This document shows positions 25,991 through 34,714 of a stretch of 64,000 nucleotides of DNA, piece after piece. Position 1 is the stretch's first letter. Each line of letters starts with the position of its first letter. The notes under the pieces were generated by a model that saw only the letters and a list, made by a program, of their open reading frames with translations, did not search any database and had not been told where the DNA came from. Source of the DNA: Staphylococcus petrasii (GTDB lineage Bacteria > Bacillota > Bacilli > Staphylococcales > Staphylococcaceae); contig NZ_PPRC01000021.1 of NCBI RefSeq assembly GCF_002902565.1, forward strand, positions 1-64,000, written 5' to 3'. A program made the translations under genes and the position numbers.

Positions 25991-26806
25991 TTAATTATCT
26001 TCGTTTTTAGAAAGTTCCATACTTCTTTCTACAGCAGCGTTTAAACAGTCTTCAAATATGCCTTTAATATCGTGTTGTGCTAATGCATCTAAACCTGCTT
26101 GCGTTGTACCACCTTTAGAGGTGATGTTTTTACGTAATTGTTCCATGCTTAAATCAGAACGCTCTATCATTTTACTTGTTCCAATAATTAAATTCTTGAT
26201 AGATTCTTCAACTTGACCTTTTTCAAGACCTATTTCAGTTCCAGCTTTAACATATTGTTCAAATACATGATATAAGAAAGCAGGACCGCTTCCTGTAATA
26301 GCTGTCACTTGATGTAAGTGGTCTTCGTCAACCTCGATAACTGAACCGAATGCGTTTACTAATTCGATAACTTCATCTTTAGCTTTAGGTCCAAAGTTTC
26401 CTGAAAAGCTTATGCCTGTTACTGAATGTCCAACTTGCGCATTAGTGTTAGGCATAATACGTGCAATAGGATTGGTTACTTGAAGTTGTTCATGAATATA
26501 GTTAATTGGTAAACCAGCCATAATGGAAATAAATCGATTGTCATCCGTAATATGTGGTTGAATTCGTTTTGCGACTTCTTCAAAATCGTAAGGTTTAGTT
26601 CCTAAAAATACATAATCCGCATCTTTTAATAATGCTTCATCATCATAACTGTATTCCACACCTAACTCTTCAGCAAATTGCTTAAGTCTCTCTTCATTAG
26701 ACTTATTAGTTAGATAAATATCATTTGAATTAAGCGTTTTAGAATCGATAATTCCTTTAAAAATCGCTTGTGCCATATTACCAGCACCATAAAATACTAA
26801 TTTCAT
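25991..26806 (-). CDS. proC: pyrroline-5-carboxylate reductase
   Basis: ProC reduces pyrroline-5-carboxylate to proline with NADPH. The 271-residue protein has the nucleotide motif VFYGAGNMAQAIFKG at its start, LGTKPYDFEEV, and the conserved C-terminal ITGSGPAFLYHVFEQYVKAG and TSKGGTTQAGLDAL. The ATG at 26806 is preceded by GAGGGTGATG; longer in-frame starts upstream lack a site. A TGGTATAAAAT extended -10 box lies just upstream. Beyond this promoter is a long AT-rich hairpin with repeats. Confidence 0.96.
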   Translation of the reverse strand: MKLVFYGAGNMAQAIFKGIIDSKTLNSNDIYLTNKSNEERLKQFAEELGVEYSYDDEALLKDADYVFLGTKPYDFEEVAKRIQPHITDDNRFISIMAGLPINYIHEQLQVTNPIARIMPNTNAQVGHSVTGISFSGNFGPKAKDEVIELVNAFGSVIEVDEDHLHQVTAITGSGPAFLYHVFEQYVKAGTEIGLEKGQVEESIKNLIIGTSKMIERSDLSMEQLRKNITSKGGTTQAGLDALAQHDIKGIFEDCLNAAVERSMELSKNEDN

Positions 26807-26855
26807 TAACAACATCACCCTCACAATTAATTTTATACCACCATAGTAACATATA

Positions 26856-26894
26856 AGAGGCACTTATTTTTAAGATTAAAAATTTAGTGCCTCT
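26856..26894. repeat. long inverted repeat upstream of proC
   Basis: AGAGGCACT (26856-26864) and AGTGCCTCT (26886-26894) are exact inverted copies, and inside them ATTTTTAA-ga-TTAAAAAT is a second exact stem. Together they can form about 17 base pairs with a small internal mismatch. The site lies between divergent promoters. Confidence 0.6.
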
Positions 26895-26957
26895 ATACGC
26901 ATGAGCTTCAGCTTAGGTGATCCTTTAAGTAGATTTTTAAGAATAAAAATTTAGTAC
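26866..26957 (+). repeat. imperfect 25-base direct repeat pair
   Basis: The block at 26866-26890 (ATTTTTAAGATTAAAAATTT...) recurs at 26933-26957 with 23 of 25 bases identical. The first copy is part of the long inverted repeat; the second lacks the outer stem. Confidence 0.6.
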
Positions 26958-27058
26958 TTTTCGCAAACATTAAACATCTTCTAAAATTCCGTTTCATTTA
27001 TAAATAGGTAAAAATAAGTTACTATAATAACAAAGTTTAAAAAGGGGTTCGAAGAAAT

Positions 27059-27814
27059 ATGATTGGTCAGCATTATATTGTCACTGGAGGCACAAGTGGG
27101 CTAGGTTTAGAAATAGTGAAACAGTTATTAGAAAAAGGTGCATTTGTTACAGTAATAGCTCGAAATAAAGTAAAGTTTAATAATATTCATTTCGGTTCTC
27201 ATCAATCTAAAGTTTCAATGATTCATTGTGACTTACAAGATAGGGAAGCCATCGCTAACATAGCCTCTAGCATCAATTTTCCAATTAATGGTCTGATTTA
27301 CAGTTCAGGTTTAGGCTATTTTAAATCTGTTGCACATCATACTGCTAAAGAGATGATTGAAACTTACGATGTAAACTTGATTAGTTTCAATTTACTATAC
27401 AATGTTTTGCGACCTTACTTTTCAAAAAATGCAACTATCGTAGGCATTTCAAGCCAAGCTGCTTTCGTTACACAAGCTCATGCTGCACATTATGGCGCTT
27501 CTAAAGCTGCACTTAATGGCATCTTAAATGCTCTACGTCTTGAAGAACCGCAATTACATTTTATGGCAGTAAATCCTGGCCCAATCAAAACGCCTTTCCA
27601 TGAAAAGGCTGATCCAAGTTTGATATATGCCCAAAAATACGAATCAATCATGATTGACCCTCAACAATTAGCTAAAGATATCGTGGAAGGTATCATTAAG
27701 CGAAAAAAAGAAATTAACCAACCGAAATGGATGCACCACTTATTAAAAATTTACCAGTTAGCGCCTAGAACGCTTGAACAATGGTTATCTCCTTTATTTA
27801 AAAATAAAATTTAA
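27059..27814 (+). CDS. short-chain dehydrogenase/reductase (YqjQ-like)
   Basis: The 251-residue Rossmann-fold enzyme has the cofactor motif TGGTSGLGLEIV (about 8-19), a basic position after strand two (IARNK) that suggests NADP, the NSSG-type motif YSSGLGYF, a catalytic Ser in ISSQAAF and the YGASKAA motif with Tyr and Lys (about 147-151), followed by NPGPIKTPF. The context next to proC and rnz matches B. subtilis yqjQ. The substrate is unknown. An AAAGGGG site precedes the start. Confidence 0.88.
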   Translation: MIGQHYIVTGGTSGLGLEIVKQLLEKGAFVTVIARNKVKFNNIHFGSHQSKVSMIHCDLQDREAIANIASSINFPINGLIYSSGLGYFKSVAHHTAKEMIETYDVNLISFNLLYNVLRPYFSKNATIVGISSQAAFVTQAHAAHYGASKAALNGILNALRLEEPQLHFMAVNPGPIKTPFHEKADPSLIYAQKYESIMIDPQQLAKDIVEGIIKRKKEINQPKWMHHLLKIYQLAPRTLEQWLSPLFKNKI

Positions 27815-27833
27815 TGCAAAGGCGGGAATGACT

Positions 27834-28076
27834 ATGATTTGTTGTGTGAATAAACATGTCAAATATGCTGTTGAAAACTTGCAAACTATTTCACCACAAA
27901 CTTCTTTTCAACTTAAAGATTTATTGGGAAGTTCATACTATAATTCTTTAGATAGTAGTGAACAAGAATTTATTGAATTTAAATTCCATGAGTTGGTTTT
28001 AAGAGGGGAAATAATGAATGTATCAATAAAAGGTATGTCCAATGAAGGGATATATCACTATTTAAAACAATATTAA
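27834..28076 (+). CDS. small conserved protein, possibly DUF1413 family
   Basis: This 80-residue protein has no signal or membrane segment. The core TSFQLKDLLGSSYYNSLDSSEQEFIEFKFHELV, then a short variable end, resembles the DUF1413 pattern (a KDL segment, a Trp or Tyr pair and a charged helix), but I am not certain of the family. The ATG at 27834 is preferred: AAAGGCGGG lies upstream with workable spacing, whereas the ATG at 27828 is too close. It starts 19 bases after the dehydrogenase gene, so they are probably cotranscribed. Function unknown. Confidence 0.65.
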   Translation: MICCVNKHVKYAVENLQTISPQTSFQLKDLLGSSYYNSLDSSEQEFIEFKFHELVLRGEIMNVSIKGMSNEGIYHYLKQY

Positions 28077-28079
28077 TAA

Positions 28080-28128
28080 AAATCGGAATAGCACGTTAGT
28101 ATATAACGTATTGCTACTCCGATTTTTT
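28080..28128. terminator. bidirectional terminator
   Basis: AAATCGGAATAGCA pairs with TGCTACTCCGATTT (one mismatch), with an inner CGTTA/TAACG stem, flanked by A residues on the left and six T on the right. It lies between convergent genes and can serve both. Confidence 0.9.
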
Positions 28129-28136
28129 AATTTAAT

Positions 28137-29051
28137 TTATTTTGTATTTAGATGTTGAGTATACTCTAAATTTTTCACGCGTTCACGTGCTGCTTTAATA
28201 CGATCAAGACTTACTGTTTTTTTATAATTTTCAACATTGTCTTTCAATTGTTCTACAGAACTAGCACCGACTATGATTGAACCAAGTGCATCGTGAGAAG
28301 TTAAGTATTCAAAAGAAAGGGCACTTAAATTACTTTCGATTTCTTTGATTGAAGCAATTGTTTCGCCTAATTCATGATAATCATAATCAAAGATACCATC
28401 TTTAAACTTCTTATCTAACACATCGACGCTTTTTGAAGTTAGCAATCCTTTAAATACAGGACCACGTGCTAAAACTTTTACGTGATGCGCATGTATATCA
28501 TTGAGTAATTTTTCCGGACGATTATCAATTAAATTAAACTGAGACATAATTGTTTCAATCTCACTGTGTTTTAAATAATAATCAATTACATTTGGACGAA
28601 TTGAAGAAATACCATACGCTCTGATAATCCCTTCTTGTTTAAGCTCGTTAAATGCACTGAGTGTCTCATCTAGTGGGTCATCTATTGTTCCACCATGTAA
28701 TTGGTATAAATCTAAATGATCTAAACCAAGGCGTTGTAAAGAGCCTTTTACGCTTTCTTTAATATATTTTTTCGAAGGATCCCAAGTCGTACCACCATCT
28801 TCAGTAGGACGGTTTCCCACTTTTGTACCAATTACTATGTCATCTCTATTTTGATATTTCTTCAACGCTTTTCCAACAATTTCTTCATTTACACCACGAT
28901 CATAGATATCTGCAGTATCGAAATAAGTGATACCTTGTTCAATCGCAGTTTCAATAATTGGTTCAGCTTCTTGATAATTTGTACCTAAACTCATACATCC
29001 TAAACCTAATTCCGAAATTTCTATGCCGCTTTTTAATATATTCCTTTGCAT
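28137..29051 (-). CDS. aldo/keto reductase (YqkF-like)
   Basis: The 304-residue TIM-barrel oxidoreductase uses NADPH. The catalytic tetrad is visible as FDTADIYDRG (Asp and Tyr, about 46-54), IGTKVG (Lys) and LYQLHGG (His). The end contains IIVGASSVEQLKDNV, the cofactor-binding part. The ATG at 29051 follows AAAGGAG. Divergent position next to nudF matches B. subtilis yqkF-nudF. The natural carbonyl substrate cannot be told. Confidence 0.88.
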   Translation of the reverse strand: MQRNILKSGIEISELGLGCMSLGTNYQEAEPIIETAIEQGITYFDTADIYDRGVNEEIVGKALKKYQNRDDIVIGTKVGNRPTEDGGTTWDPSKKYIKESVKGSLQRLGLDHLDLYQLHGGTIDDPLDETLSAFNELKQEGIIRAYGISSIRPNVIDYYLKHSEIETIMSQFNLIDNRPEKLLNDIHAHHVKVLARGPVFKGLLTSKSVDVLDKKFKDGIFDYDYHELGETIASIKEIESNLSALSFEYLTSHDALGSIIVGASSVEQLKDNVENYKKTVSLDRIKAARERVKNLEYTQHLNTK

Positions 29052-29132
29052 GTCCAATCTCCTTTCGATACACTTTAGGTAACGCATTCATCTTATCAAT
29101 TTATATAAAGAATTAAAAGGGACGTGAATATA

Positions 29133-29675
29133 ATGGAATTTAATGAAAAAACATTTGATAGAACGGTAATTTACAATGGTAAAATTATTGATTTAGAAAT
29201 TCATGATGTAGAACTACCAGATGGTAAAACATCTAAGAGGGAGATCGTTAATCATAATGGGGCAGTAGCTGTTTGTGCGATTACTCCTGAAAATGAAGTA
29301 CTCTTAGTCAAACAATACCGTAAACCTGTTGAAAAACCATTACTTGAGATTCCGGCTGGCAAATTAGAAGAAGATGAAGAAAGAGAAGAAGCAGCTAAAC
29401 GTGAATTGGAAGAAGAAACAGGCTATATTGCTAACGACTTAAACTTTATTACTCATATGTATGGATCACCTGGCTTCTCTAATGAAAAATTATCAATTTA
29501 TTTCTCAGACAACCTAAGTGAAGGGGAAATGAACTTAGATGATGATGAATTTGTAGAGGTACACAAAGTACCAATTGATAAAATCAAAGATTTACTTGAT
29601 AGCGATGAAATCGAGGACGCTAAAACAATCATTGGCCTACAGTATATATTATTAAATTATAATCATTCTAAATAA
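29133..29675 (+). CDS. nudF: ADP-ribose pyrophosphatase (Nudix)
   Basis: NudF hydrolyses ADP-ribose to AMP and ribose 5-phosphate. The 180-residue protein has the complete Nudix box from GKLEEDEE to REEAAKRELEEETGY (about 76-98) and the conserved Pro (SPGF) about 16 residues later that marks ADP-ribose enzymes. The ATG at 29133 is preferred over the GTG at 29124, which lies in the ribosome site region. The order nudF-fur-xerD is the same as in Bacillus, where a sporulation gene interrupts it. Confidence 0.92.
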   Translation: MEFNEKTFDRTVIYNGKIIDLEIHDVELPDGKTSKREIVNHNGAVAVCAITPENEVLLVKQYRKPVEKPLLEIPAGKLEEDEEREEAAKRELEEETGYIANDLNFITHMYGSPGFSNEKLSIYFSDNLSEGEMNLDDDEFVEVHKVPIDKIKDLLDSDEIEDAKTIIGLQYILLNYNHSK

Positions 29676-29745
29676 CTACCGTTTTAAGCTTGCCTTTTAT
29701 TGAGAATATTGTTAATTTAGTAAGTGAGATATTATCACTTTAAAA

Positions 29746-29763
29746 TGATTATAATTATTAATA
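29746..29763. promoter_or_regulatory. candidate PerR/Fur box upstream of fur
   Basis: TTATAATTATTAATA (29749-29763) matches 12 of 14 fixed positions of the PerR box, and the overlapping TGATTATAATTATTA (29746-29760) matches 12 of 14 of the Fur 7-1-7 box. It lies 17-34 bases before the fur ATG. PerR control of fur has been reported in S. aureus. Confidence 0.55.
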
Positions 29764-29779
29764 GAGGAGTGTCGCTCCC

Positions 29780-30226
29780 ATGGAAGAACGATTAAACAGA
29801 GTAAAACAACAATTACAACAATCATCTTACAAATTAACACCTCAACGTGAGGCAACGGTTCGAGTTCTAATTGAAAATGAAAAAGACCATCTTAGTGCTG
29901 AAGATGTCTATTTAAAAGTTAAAGACAAAGCACCTGAAATTGGATTAGCTACTGTTTATAGAACACTAGAATTATTAGCTGAATTAAAAGTAGTAGATAA
30001 AATTAATTTCGGCGATGGGGTAGCACGCTTCGATTTGAGAAAAGAAGGCGCCAAACATTTTCATCATCACCTCGTATGTATGGAATGTGGTAAAGTAGAT
30101 GAAATCCACGAAGACTTACTACCTCAAGTAGAAGAACGTGTTGAATCAGAATACAATTTTAGAATTTTAGACCATAGATTAACATTTCATGGCGTCTGTG
30201 CCGAATGCCAAGCTAAAGGGAAATAA
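29780..30226 (+). CDS. fur: ferric uptake regulator Fur
   Basis: Fur represses iron-uptake genes when bound to Fe(II). The 148-residue protein has the winged helix (KLTPQREATVRVLIE to GLATVYRTLELL, about 17-70), the metal ligands KHFHHHLVCMECGKVDE and the second Cys pair CAEC near the C-terminus that holds the structural zinc. The pattern separates it from Zur less clearly than from PerR: it lacks the Asp-rich PerR site, and the position after nudF and before xerD is that of staphylococcal fur. The start follows GAGGAGTG. Confidence 0.93.
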   Translation: MEERLNRVKQQLQQSSYKLTPQREATVRVLIENEKDHLSAEDVYLKVKDKAPEIGLATVYRTLELLAELKVVDKINFGDGVARFDLRKEGAKHFHHHLVCMECGKVDEIHEDLLPQVEERVESEYNFRILDHRLTFHGVCAECQAKGK

Positions 30227-30256
30227 TTTAGTTAAATTGAACGAATTTTAGACGTC

Positions 30257-30298
30257 GGAGTGAAACAAGCACTTAGAATTTGTTTCACTCCATTTTTC
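30257..30298 (+). terminator. terminator after fur
   Basis: GGAGTGAAACAA pairs with TTGTTTCACTCC around an 11-base loop, followed by ATTTTT. It ends only about 20 bases before the xerD start, so xerD may be limited to read-through or use a promoter not seen. Confidence 0.9.
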
Positions 30299-30319
30299 TA
30301 TATAAATGAAGGTGGAAAT

Positions 30320-31207
30320 ATGAATACGATTATTGAAGAATATTTGAAATTTATACAAATTGAAAAAGGTTTAAGCGAAAATACAATCGGTGCCTATAGA
30401 AGAGACTTAGCTAAATACGAAGCTTATATGAAAGAGCATAAAATAGCGCATATTGATTTTATTGACCGACAAGTGATTCAAGAATGTCTTGGTCATTTTA
30501 TTGATGAAGGTGCATCATCAAAATCTATTGCTCGTTTTATCTCAACCATTCGCAGTTTTCACCAATTTGCATTACGTGAAAAATATGCAGCTAAAGATCC
30601 AACTGTATTGATTGAAACACCTAAATATGAGAAAAAACTGCCCGATGTATTGGAAGTAGAAGAAGTAGAGCAACTTCTTGAAACGCCTGATTTAAATAAA
30701 AATAACGGTTATCGCGATCGTACAATTTTAGAACTTTTATATGCCACAGGTATGCGTGTATCAGAATTAATAAATATAGAAATTGAAGATATTAATTTAA
30801 TAATGGGATTTGTAAGAGTGTTTGGTAAAGGGAATAAAGAAAGAATTATACCTTTAGGTGATACAGTAATAGAATTTTTAGATACTTATTTAGAAAAAGT
30901 ACGTCCTCAATTATTGAAAAAGACAATAACTAATGTATTATTTCTCAATATGCATGGTCGACCTTTGACACGCCAAGGTATCTGGAAAATGATTAAACAA
31001 TATGGTTTAAAAGCTAACATTAATAAAACATTGACACCACACACACTTCGTCATTCATTTGCTACACATTTACTTGAAAATGGTGCTGATTTACGTGCAG
31101 TACAGGAGATGTTAGGTCATTCAGATATTTCAACAACTCAACTTTATACACATGTTTCTAAATCTCAAATACGTCAAATGTATAATCAGTTTCATCCAAG
31201 AGCATAA
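30320..31207 (+). CDS. xerD: site-specific tyrosine recombinase XerD
   Basis: XerD with XerC resolves chromosome dimers at dif. The 295-residue protein has the N-terminal core-binding SAM-like domain (YLKFIQIEKGLSENTIGAYRRDL) and the C-terminal catalytic domain: Arg in YATGMRVSEL (about 148), Lys in VFGKGNKER (about 172), HTLRHSFATHLL (His and Arg, about 244-247), GHSDISTTQLYTH (His about 270 and nucleophile Tyr about 279). The ATG at 30320 is chosen with GAAGGTGG upstream; an in-frame ATG at 30260 would run through the fur terminator. No dif site was recognised. Confidence 0.96.
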   Translation: MNTIIEEYLKFIQIEKGLSENTIGAYRRDLAKYEAYMKEHKIAHIDFIDRQVIQECLGHFIDEGASSKSIARFISTIRSFHQFALREKYAAKDPTVLIETPKYEKKLPDVLEVEEVEQLLETPDLNKNNGYRDRTILELLYATGMRVSELINIEIEDINLIMGFVRVFGKGNKERIIPLGDTVIEFLDTYLEKVRPQLLKKTITNVLFLNMHGRPLTRQGIWKMIKQYGLKANINKTLTPHTLRHSFATHLLENGADLRAVQEMLGHSDISTTQLYTHVSKSQIRQMYNQFHPRA

Positions 31208-31217
31208 TTATTGTTAA

Positions 31218-31261
31218 TAATAAAGAAGTATAATGTATTTTATATTTCTTTATTTTTTTTA
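31218..31261 (+). terminator. terminator after xerD, overlapping the next gene
   Basis: AATAAAGAA and TTCTTTATT pair and are followed by eight T. The right arm lies inside the 3' end of the convergent DUF309 gene, so coding and terminator use the same bases. Confidence 0.75.
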
Positions 31262-31746
31262 TTTAAAATGGCTTGTTGTCTGGCAGCAATTACTTCACTG
31301 CGATCTCTGCGCAAGTGGTGATGTACGATGTAATCATCTTTAATTACAAATTCATTAAATTCATAATCTGGCATTTCAGTATAGATTTTATTTTCAAATT
31401 GCTTGTTAATAGGTAACTTTACAGGAGTAAATTGTTCGTGTTGTGTAATCTTTTCAATTTGAATGTTCAATAATGCTTCATATTTTTCTTCCTGTAAACC
31501 AACACTTGATTTATCCTTAGCATTTTGAAATGTAATTAATGCTTTTTTACAACTTTTTAATGCCCCAATATAATTCTCTCTTCTATAATGATACATAGCA
31601 GTAGCAAACAATATAAGGCTTACAATTGCTTCATTTTTAGAAAAATAAGGATTAGCTTTCCAAGCATCTTCTAAAATATCATGACATAAAAAATAATGTT
31701 GATGCTTATGAAATTGATAATAAAAATCGATTAATGCGTGTTCCAT
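31240..31746 (-). CDS. DUF309 domain protein (YpuF-like)
   Basis: This 168-residue protein has the DUF309 helical core with HYFLCHDILEDAW (about 17-29), resembling the HxxxEDAW signature, and LILFATAMYHYRRENYIGALKSCKKAL. It has a basic C-terminal tail (KKNKKEI). The family is of unknown function and often lies next to scpA, as in B. subtilis ypuF-scpA, where it is also near rib genes. Here it is divergent from scpA. The ribosome site, GAGG ten bases from the ATG, is weak. Confidence 0.8.
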   Translation of the reverse strand: MEHALIDFYYQFHKHQHYFLCHDILEDAWKANPYFSKNEAIVSLILFATAMYHYRRENYIGALKSCKKALITFQNAKDKSSVGLQEEKYEALLNIQIEKITQHEQFTPVKLPINKQFENKIYTEMPDYEFNEFVIKDDYIVHHHLRRDRSEVIAARQQAILNKKNKEI

Positions 31747-31840
31747 ACTACTTCAACCTCAATTTAAATGTTTATGATATTCATGCTATAATACTTTAGT
31801 AAATTATGCACGATAGAGAATTAATATAAGGACGATAATT

Positions 31841-32572
31841 ATGTATGAAGTTAAGTTAGATGCCTTTAATGGCCCTCTAGATTTATTATTACATTTAATA
31901 CAAAAGTACGAAATTGATATTTACGATATACCAATGAAAGCTTTAACAGAACAGTATATGCAATATGTACATGCAATGAAACAATTAGAAATTAATGTAG
32001 CAAGTGAATATTTAGTTATGGCTTCAGAACTCTTAATGATTAAAAGTAAATTATTGTTACCTCAACATGACACAGTAGAAGAGTTAGAAGAGGACCCACG
32101 AGAAGACTTAGTGGGAAGATTAATTGAATATCAAAATTATAAAGAATATACAATGCTATTAAATGCTAAAAAAGAAGAACGTGAATTATACTTTACTAAA
32201 CATCCTACCGATTTATCACATCTTGAAAAAGACACAACTTGGGATAGTAACCAAACGATAGATTTAACTGATTTAATTGTTGCTTATCAACGTGTAAAAA
32301 ATAGAGTGGCTTTAAACACACCAAAGACAGTGGAAATTACAAAAGAATCTTTCACAATACAACAAGCCACTGAAAAAGTATCTCAACAATTACGTAGTAA
32401 AGCTTCATTAAACTTCTTTAGCTTATTTACATTTCATGAGCCTATTGAACATGTAGTGACACATTTTTTAGCTATTTTAGAAATGTCAAAAGCTGGTTTA
32501 ATCAACATAGAGCAGTCTAAAAGTTTTGACGATATTAACATCATTAGAGGAGTGAATTTCAACATTGGATAA
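31841..32572 (+). CDS. scpA: segregation and condensation protein A
   Basis: ScpA is the kleisin that bridges the SMC heads in the bacterial condensin. The 243-residue protein has the N-terminal SMC-neck-binding part ([27 protein letters not shown]), a middle region that binds the ScpB dimer and a C-terminal winged helix ([18 protein letters not shown]). An AAGGACG site precedes the ATG. It overlaps scpB by eight bases. With hup, recN and xerD in the window it is part of the chromosome organisation set. Confidence 0.96.
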   Translation: MYEVKLDAFNGPLDLLLHLIQKYEIDIYDIPMKALTEQYMQYVHAMKQLEINVASEYLVMASELLMIKSKLLLPQHDTVEELEEDPREDLVGRLIEYQNYKEYTMLLNAKKEERELYFTKHPTDLSHLEKDTTWDSNQTIDLTDLIVAYQRVKNRVALNTPKTVEITKESFTIQQATEKVSQQLRSKASLNFFSLFTFHEPIEHVVTHFLAILEMSKAGLINIEQSKSFDDINIIRGVNFNIG

Positions 32573-33104
32573 TATAGGTATTTTAGAAGCATTATTATAT
32601 ACAGCAGGCGATGAAGGCCTTGAAGCTTCTCAGTTAGCTGAAATCCTGGATATCGATTTAAATACTTTATCCGATCTTATTGAGTCATATCATTCAGCAG
32701 GACTTGCTATCCAAAAATATGGAAATATTTATATTTTAACTTCAAAAAAAGAAGCTGCTTCTTATATAGAACAGTTGGTTGAACAAAAATCTAATATGAA
32801 ACTTTCACAAGCTGCTATGGAAACTTTATCCATTATTGCTTATAATCAACCTTTAACTAGAAGTGATATAGAATTAATTAGAGGAATCAATTCAGATGGT
32901 GCTGTTCGTACACTTATCGCACGCGGGTTAATAGAAGCTAAAGATAATGAACAATCACGAAGCCATCTTTTAAATACGACTGATCTATTTTTAAATGTAT
33001 TTGGACTTGAAAAAATTGAAGATTTACCAACTACTGAGGAAGATGAAGAAGAAATGGAAGATTTCTTCAGTAACCTTGTAAATCAAAAAGGAGACTCAAA
33101 ATGA
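32565..33104 (+). CDS. scpB: segregation and condensation protein B
   Basis: ScpB dimers hold the ScpA middle and support SMC function. The 179-residue protein has two winged helices; recognisable segments are [30 protein letters not shown] (about 84-100) and [20 protein letters not shown]. It starts with TTG at 32565 in an eight-base overlap with scpA (TTGGATAA) and has AGGAG 12 bases upstream, a longer distance than usual. It overlaps rluB by four bases (ATGA). Confidence 0.95.
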   Translation: MDNIGILEALLYTAGDEGLEASQLAEILDIDLNTLSDLIESYHSAGLAIQKYGNIYILTSKKEAASYIEQLVEQKSNMKLSQAAMETLSIIAYNQPLTRSDIELIRGINSDGAVRTLIARGLIEAKDNEQSRSHLLNTTDLFLNVFGLEKIEDLPTTEEDEEEMEDFFSNLVNQKGDSK

Positions 33105-33838
33105 GCAAAGAATTAGAAAGATTACAAAAAAGAATTGCTAATAGTGGTTATACGTCACGCAGAAAAGCTGAAACTTTAATTGTTGATGGAAAAGTAAAAG
33201 TAAACGGCGAAGTGGTAACTGAACTTGGTACAAAAGTGAAATCATCAGATACAGTAGAGGTTGAAGGCATTAAAATTGAACAAGAAGATAAAATGTATAT
33301 TTTATTTTATAAACCAACTCAAGTTATTACAAGCGTTTCAGATGATAGAGGACGTACAGTAGTTACTGATTACTTCGATGACTTAGAAACACGTATTTAT
33401 CCAGTTGGGCGCTTAGATTATGACACATCTGGATTATTATTGTTAACAAATGATGGGGAATTCACTAATTTAATGACGCATCCGAGATATCATATTCAAA
33501 AAAAATATGTGGCTAAGTTAAAAGGTTATCTTATGCGTGAAGAAGTAAAAGCATTGGAGCACGGTATTGAACTTGAAGACGGCTTCACACAACCAGCGCA
33601 AGTTAAAGTCAAAAAACAAGATAAAGAGAAGAATACGACACTGGTAGAAATTACTATTAGTGAAGGACGTAATAGACAAGTAAGACGTATGTTCGAACAT
33701 TTCGGTCATAAAGTGGATAAGTTAACTAGAATTGAATTCGGAAACTTAAATCTTAAAGGTTTAAACGCAGGTGAAGGTAGAGTTTTAACACCGCATGAAG
33801 TTAAAGTACTAAGACACATGGCTGAAAACGGAAAATAA
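33101..33838 (+). CDS. rluB: 23S rRNA pseudouridine synthase RluB
   Basis: RluB makes pseudouridine at the position equivalent to 2605 of 23S rRNA. The 245-residue protein has an N-terminal S4 RNA-binding domain ([20 protein letters not shown]) and the RsuA-type catalytic domain with the motif [19 protein letters not shown] (catalytic Asp about residue 106) and [15 protein letters not shown]. It is coupled to scpB by a four-base overlap with an AAAGGAG site. A strong terminator follows, ending the scpA-scpB-rluB operon before srrA. Confidence 0.94.
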   Translation: MSKELERLQKRIANSGYTSRRKAETLIVDGKVKVNGEVVTELGTKVKSSDTVEVEGIKIEQEDKMYILFYKPTQVITSVSDDRGRTVVTDYFDDLETRIYPVGRLDYDTSGLLLLTNDGEFTNLMTHPRYHIQKKYVAKLKGYLMREEVKALEHGIELEDGFTQPAQVKVKKQDKEKNTTLVEITISEGRNRQVRRMFEHFGHKVDKLTRIEFGNLNLKGLNAGEGRVLTPHEVKVLRHMAENGK

Positions 33839-33854
33839 AATATTTCTAATTCAA

Positions 33855-33898
33855 ATATCAAATGAAATTAATTACGCAAAATTTCATTTGATATTTTT
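33855..33898 (+). terminator. terminator after rluB
   Basis: ATATCAAATGAAAT pairs with ATTTCATTTGATAT around a 12-base loop, followed by a run of T. Confidence 0.93.
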
Positions 33899-33941
33899 TT
33901 CACAATATGGATGGTAAAATAGAGAATTGAATAGGGCTATG

Positions 33942-33950
33942 TGCTATAAT
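33942..33950 (+). promoter_or_regulatory. extended -10 promoter of srrAB
   Basis: TGCTATAAT is a perfect -10 box with the TGn extension; no matching -35 box is seen at 17 bases. The transcript start would lie about 33 bases before the srrA ATG. Confidence 0.6.
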
Positions 33951-33988
33951 ATAAAGAGTAAGAGCATGTGTAGGAGGTAGAGAGCAAA

Positions 33989-34714
33989 ATGACGAATGAA
34001 ATTTTAATTGTAGACGATGAAGATAGAATTAGAAGATTATTGAAACTCTATTTAGAAAGAGAATCGTTTACTATCCATGAAGCAAGTGATGGCAGAGAGG
34101 CTTATGATCTTGCTATGGAACATGACTATGCGTGCATTCTATTGGACTTGATGCTTCCAGAAATGGATGGAATTGAAATGGCATCTAAATTGCGTGAGCA
34201 TAAAGATACACCTATTATTATGCTTACAGCTAAAGGAGAAGAAACGAATAGAGTTGAAGGCTTTGAATCAGGTGCAGATGATTATATCGTTAAACCATTT
34301 TCTCCAAGAGAAGTTGTATTAAGAGTTAAAGCATTATTGCGCAGAACTCAATCTTCTAAACCTGAACAAAGTGAACCTCACGCAAGAGATATTATCGAAT
34401 TTAATCATTTAGTTATTGATAATGACGCTCATAGAGTGTTAGCCGATAACCAACAAGTTAATTTGACGCCTAAAGAATATGAATTGCTTATCTATTTAGC
34501 TAAAACACCTAATAAAGTATTTGATCGTGAACAACTTCTTAAAGAAGTTTGGCACTATGAATTTTATGGAGACTTAAGAACTGTTGATACACACGTAAAA
34601 CGTTTAAGAGAAAAATTAAATCGCGTTTCTGCAGATGCTGCTCATATGATTCAAACCGTTTGGGGCGTTGGTTATAAATTTGAGGTTAAAACAAGTGACG
34701 AACCGACTAAATAG
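33989..34714 (+). CDS. srrA: respiratory response regulator SrrA
   Basis: SrrA is the OmpR/PhoB-type regulator of the staphylococcal respiratory response, controlling anaerobic metabolism, nitrosative stress genes and virulence factors. The 241-residue protein has a receiver domain (acidic pocket DDED, phosphoacceptor Asp in ILLDLMLPEMDG at about 53, conserved Lys in IVKPFSPRE) and a C-terminal winged helix (LTPKEYELLIYLAKTPNKVF to TVWGVGYKF). It is nearly identical to the remembered S. aureus SrrA. The srrB start lies inside its 3' end. Confidence 0.95.
   Translation: MTNEILIVDDEDRIRRLLKLYLERESFTIHEASDGREAYDLAMEHDYACILLDLMLPEMDGIEMASKLREHKDTPIIMLTAKGEETNRVEGFESGADDYIVKPFSPREVVLRVKALLRRTQSSKPEQSEPHARDIIEFNHLVIDNDAHRVLADNQQVNLTPKEYELLIYLAKTPNKVFDREQLLKEVWHYEFYGDLRTVDTHVKRLREKLNRVSADAAHMIQTVWGVGYKFEVKTSDEPTK

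Noticed and set aside
31190-31260. A dif site near xerD
   Set aside because: No 28-base dif-like sequence was found next to xerD, and dif usually lies near the terminus, not beside this gene.
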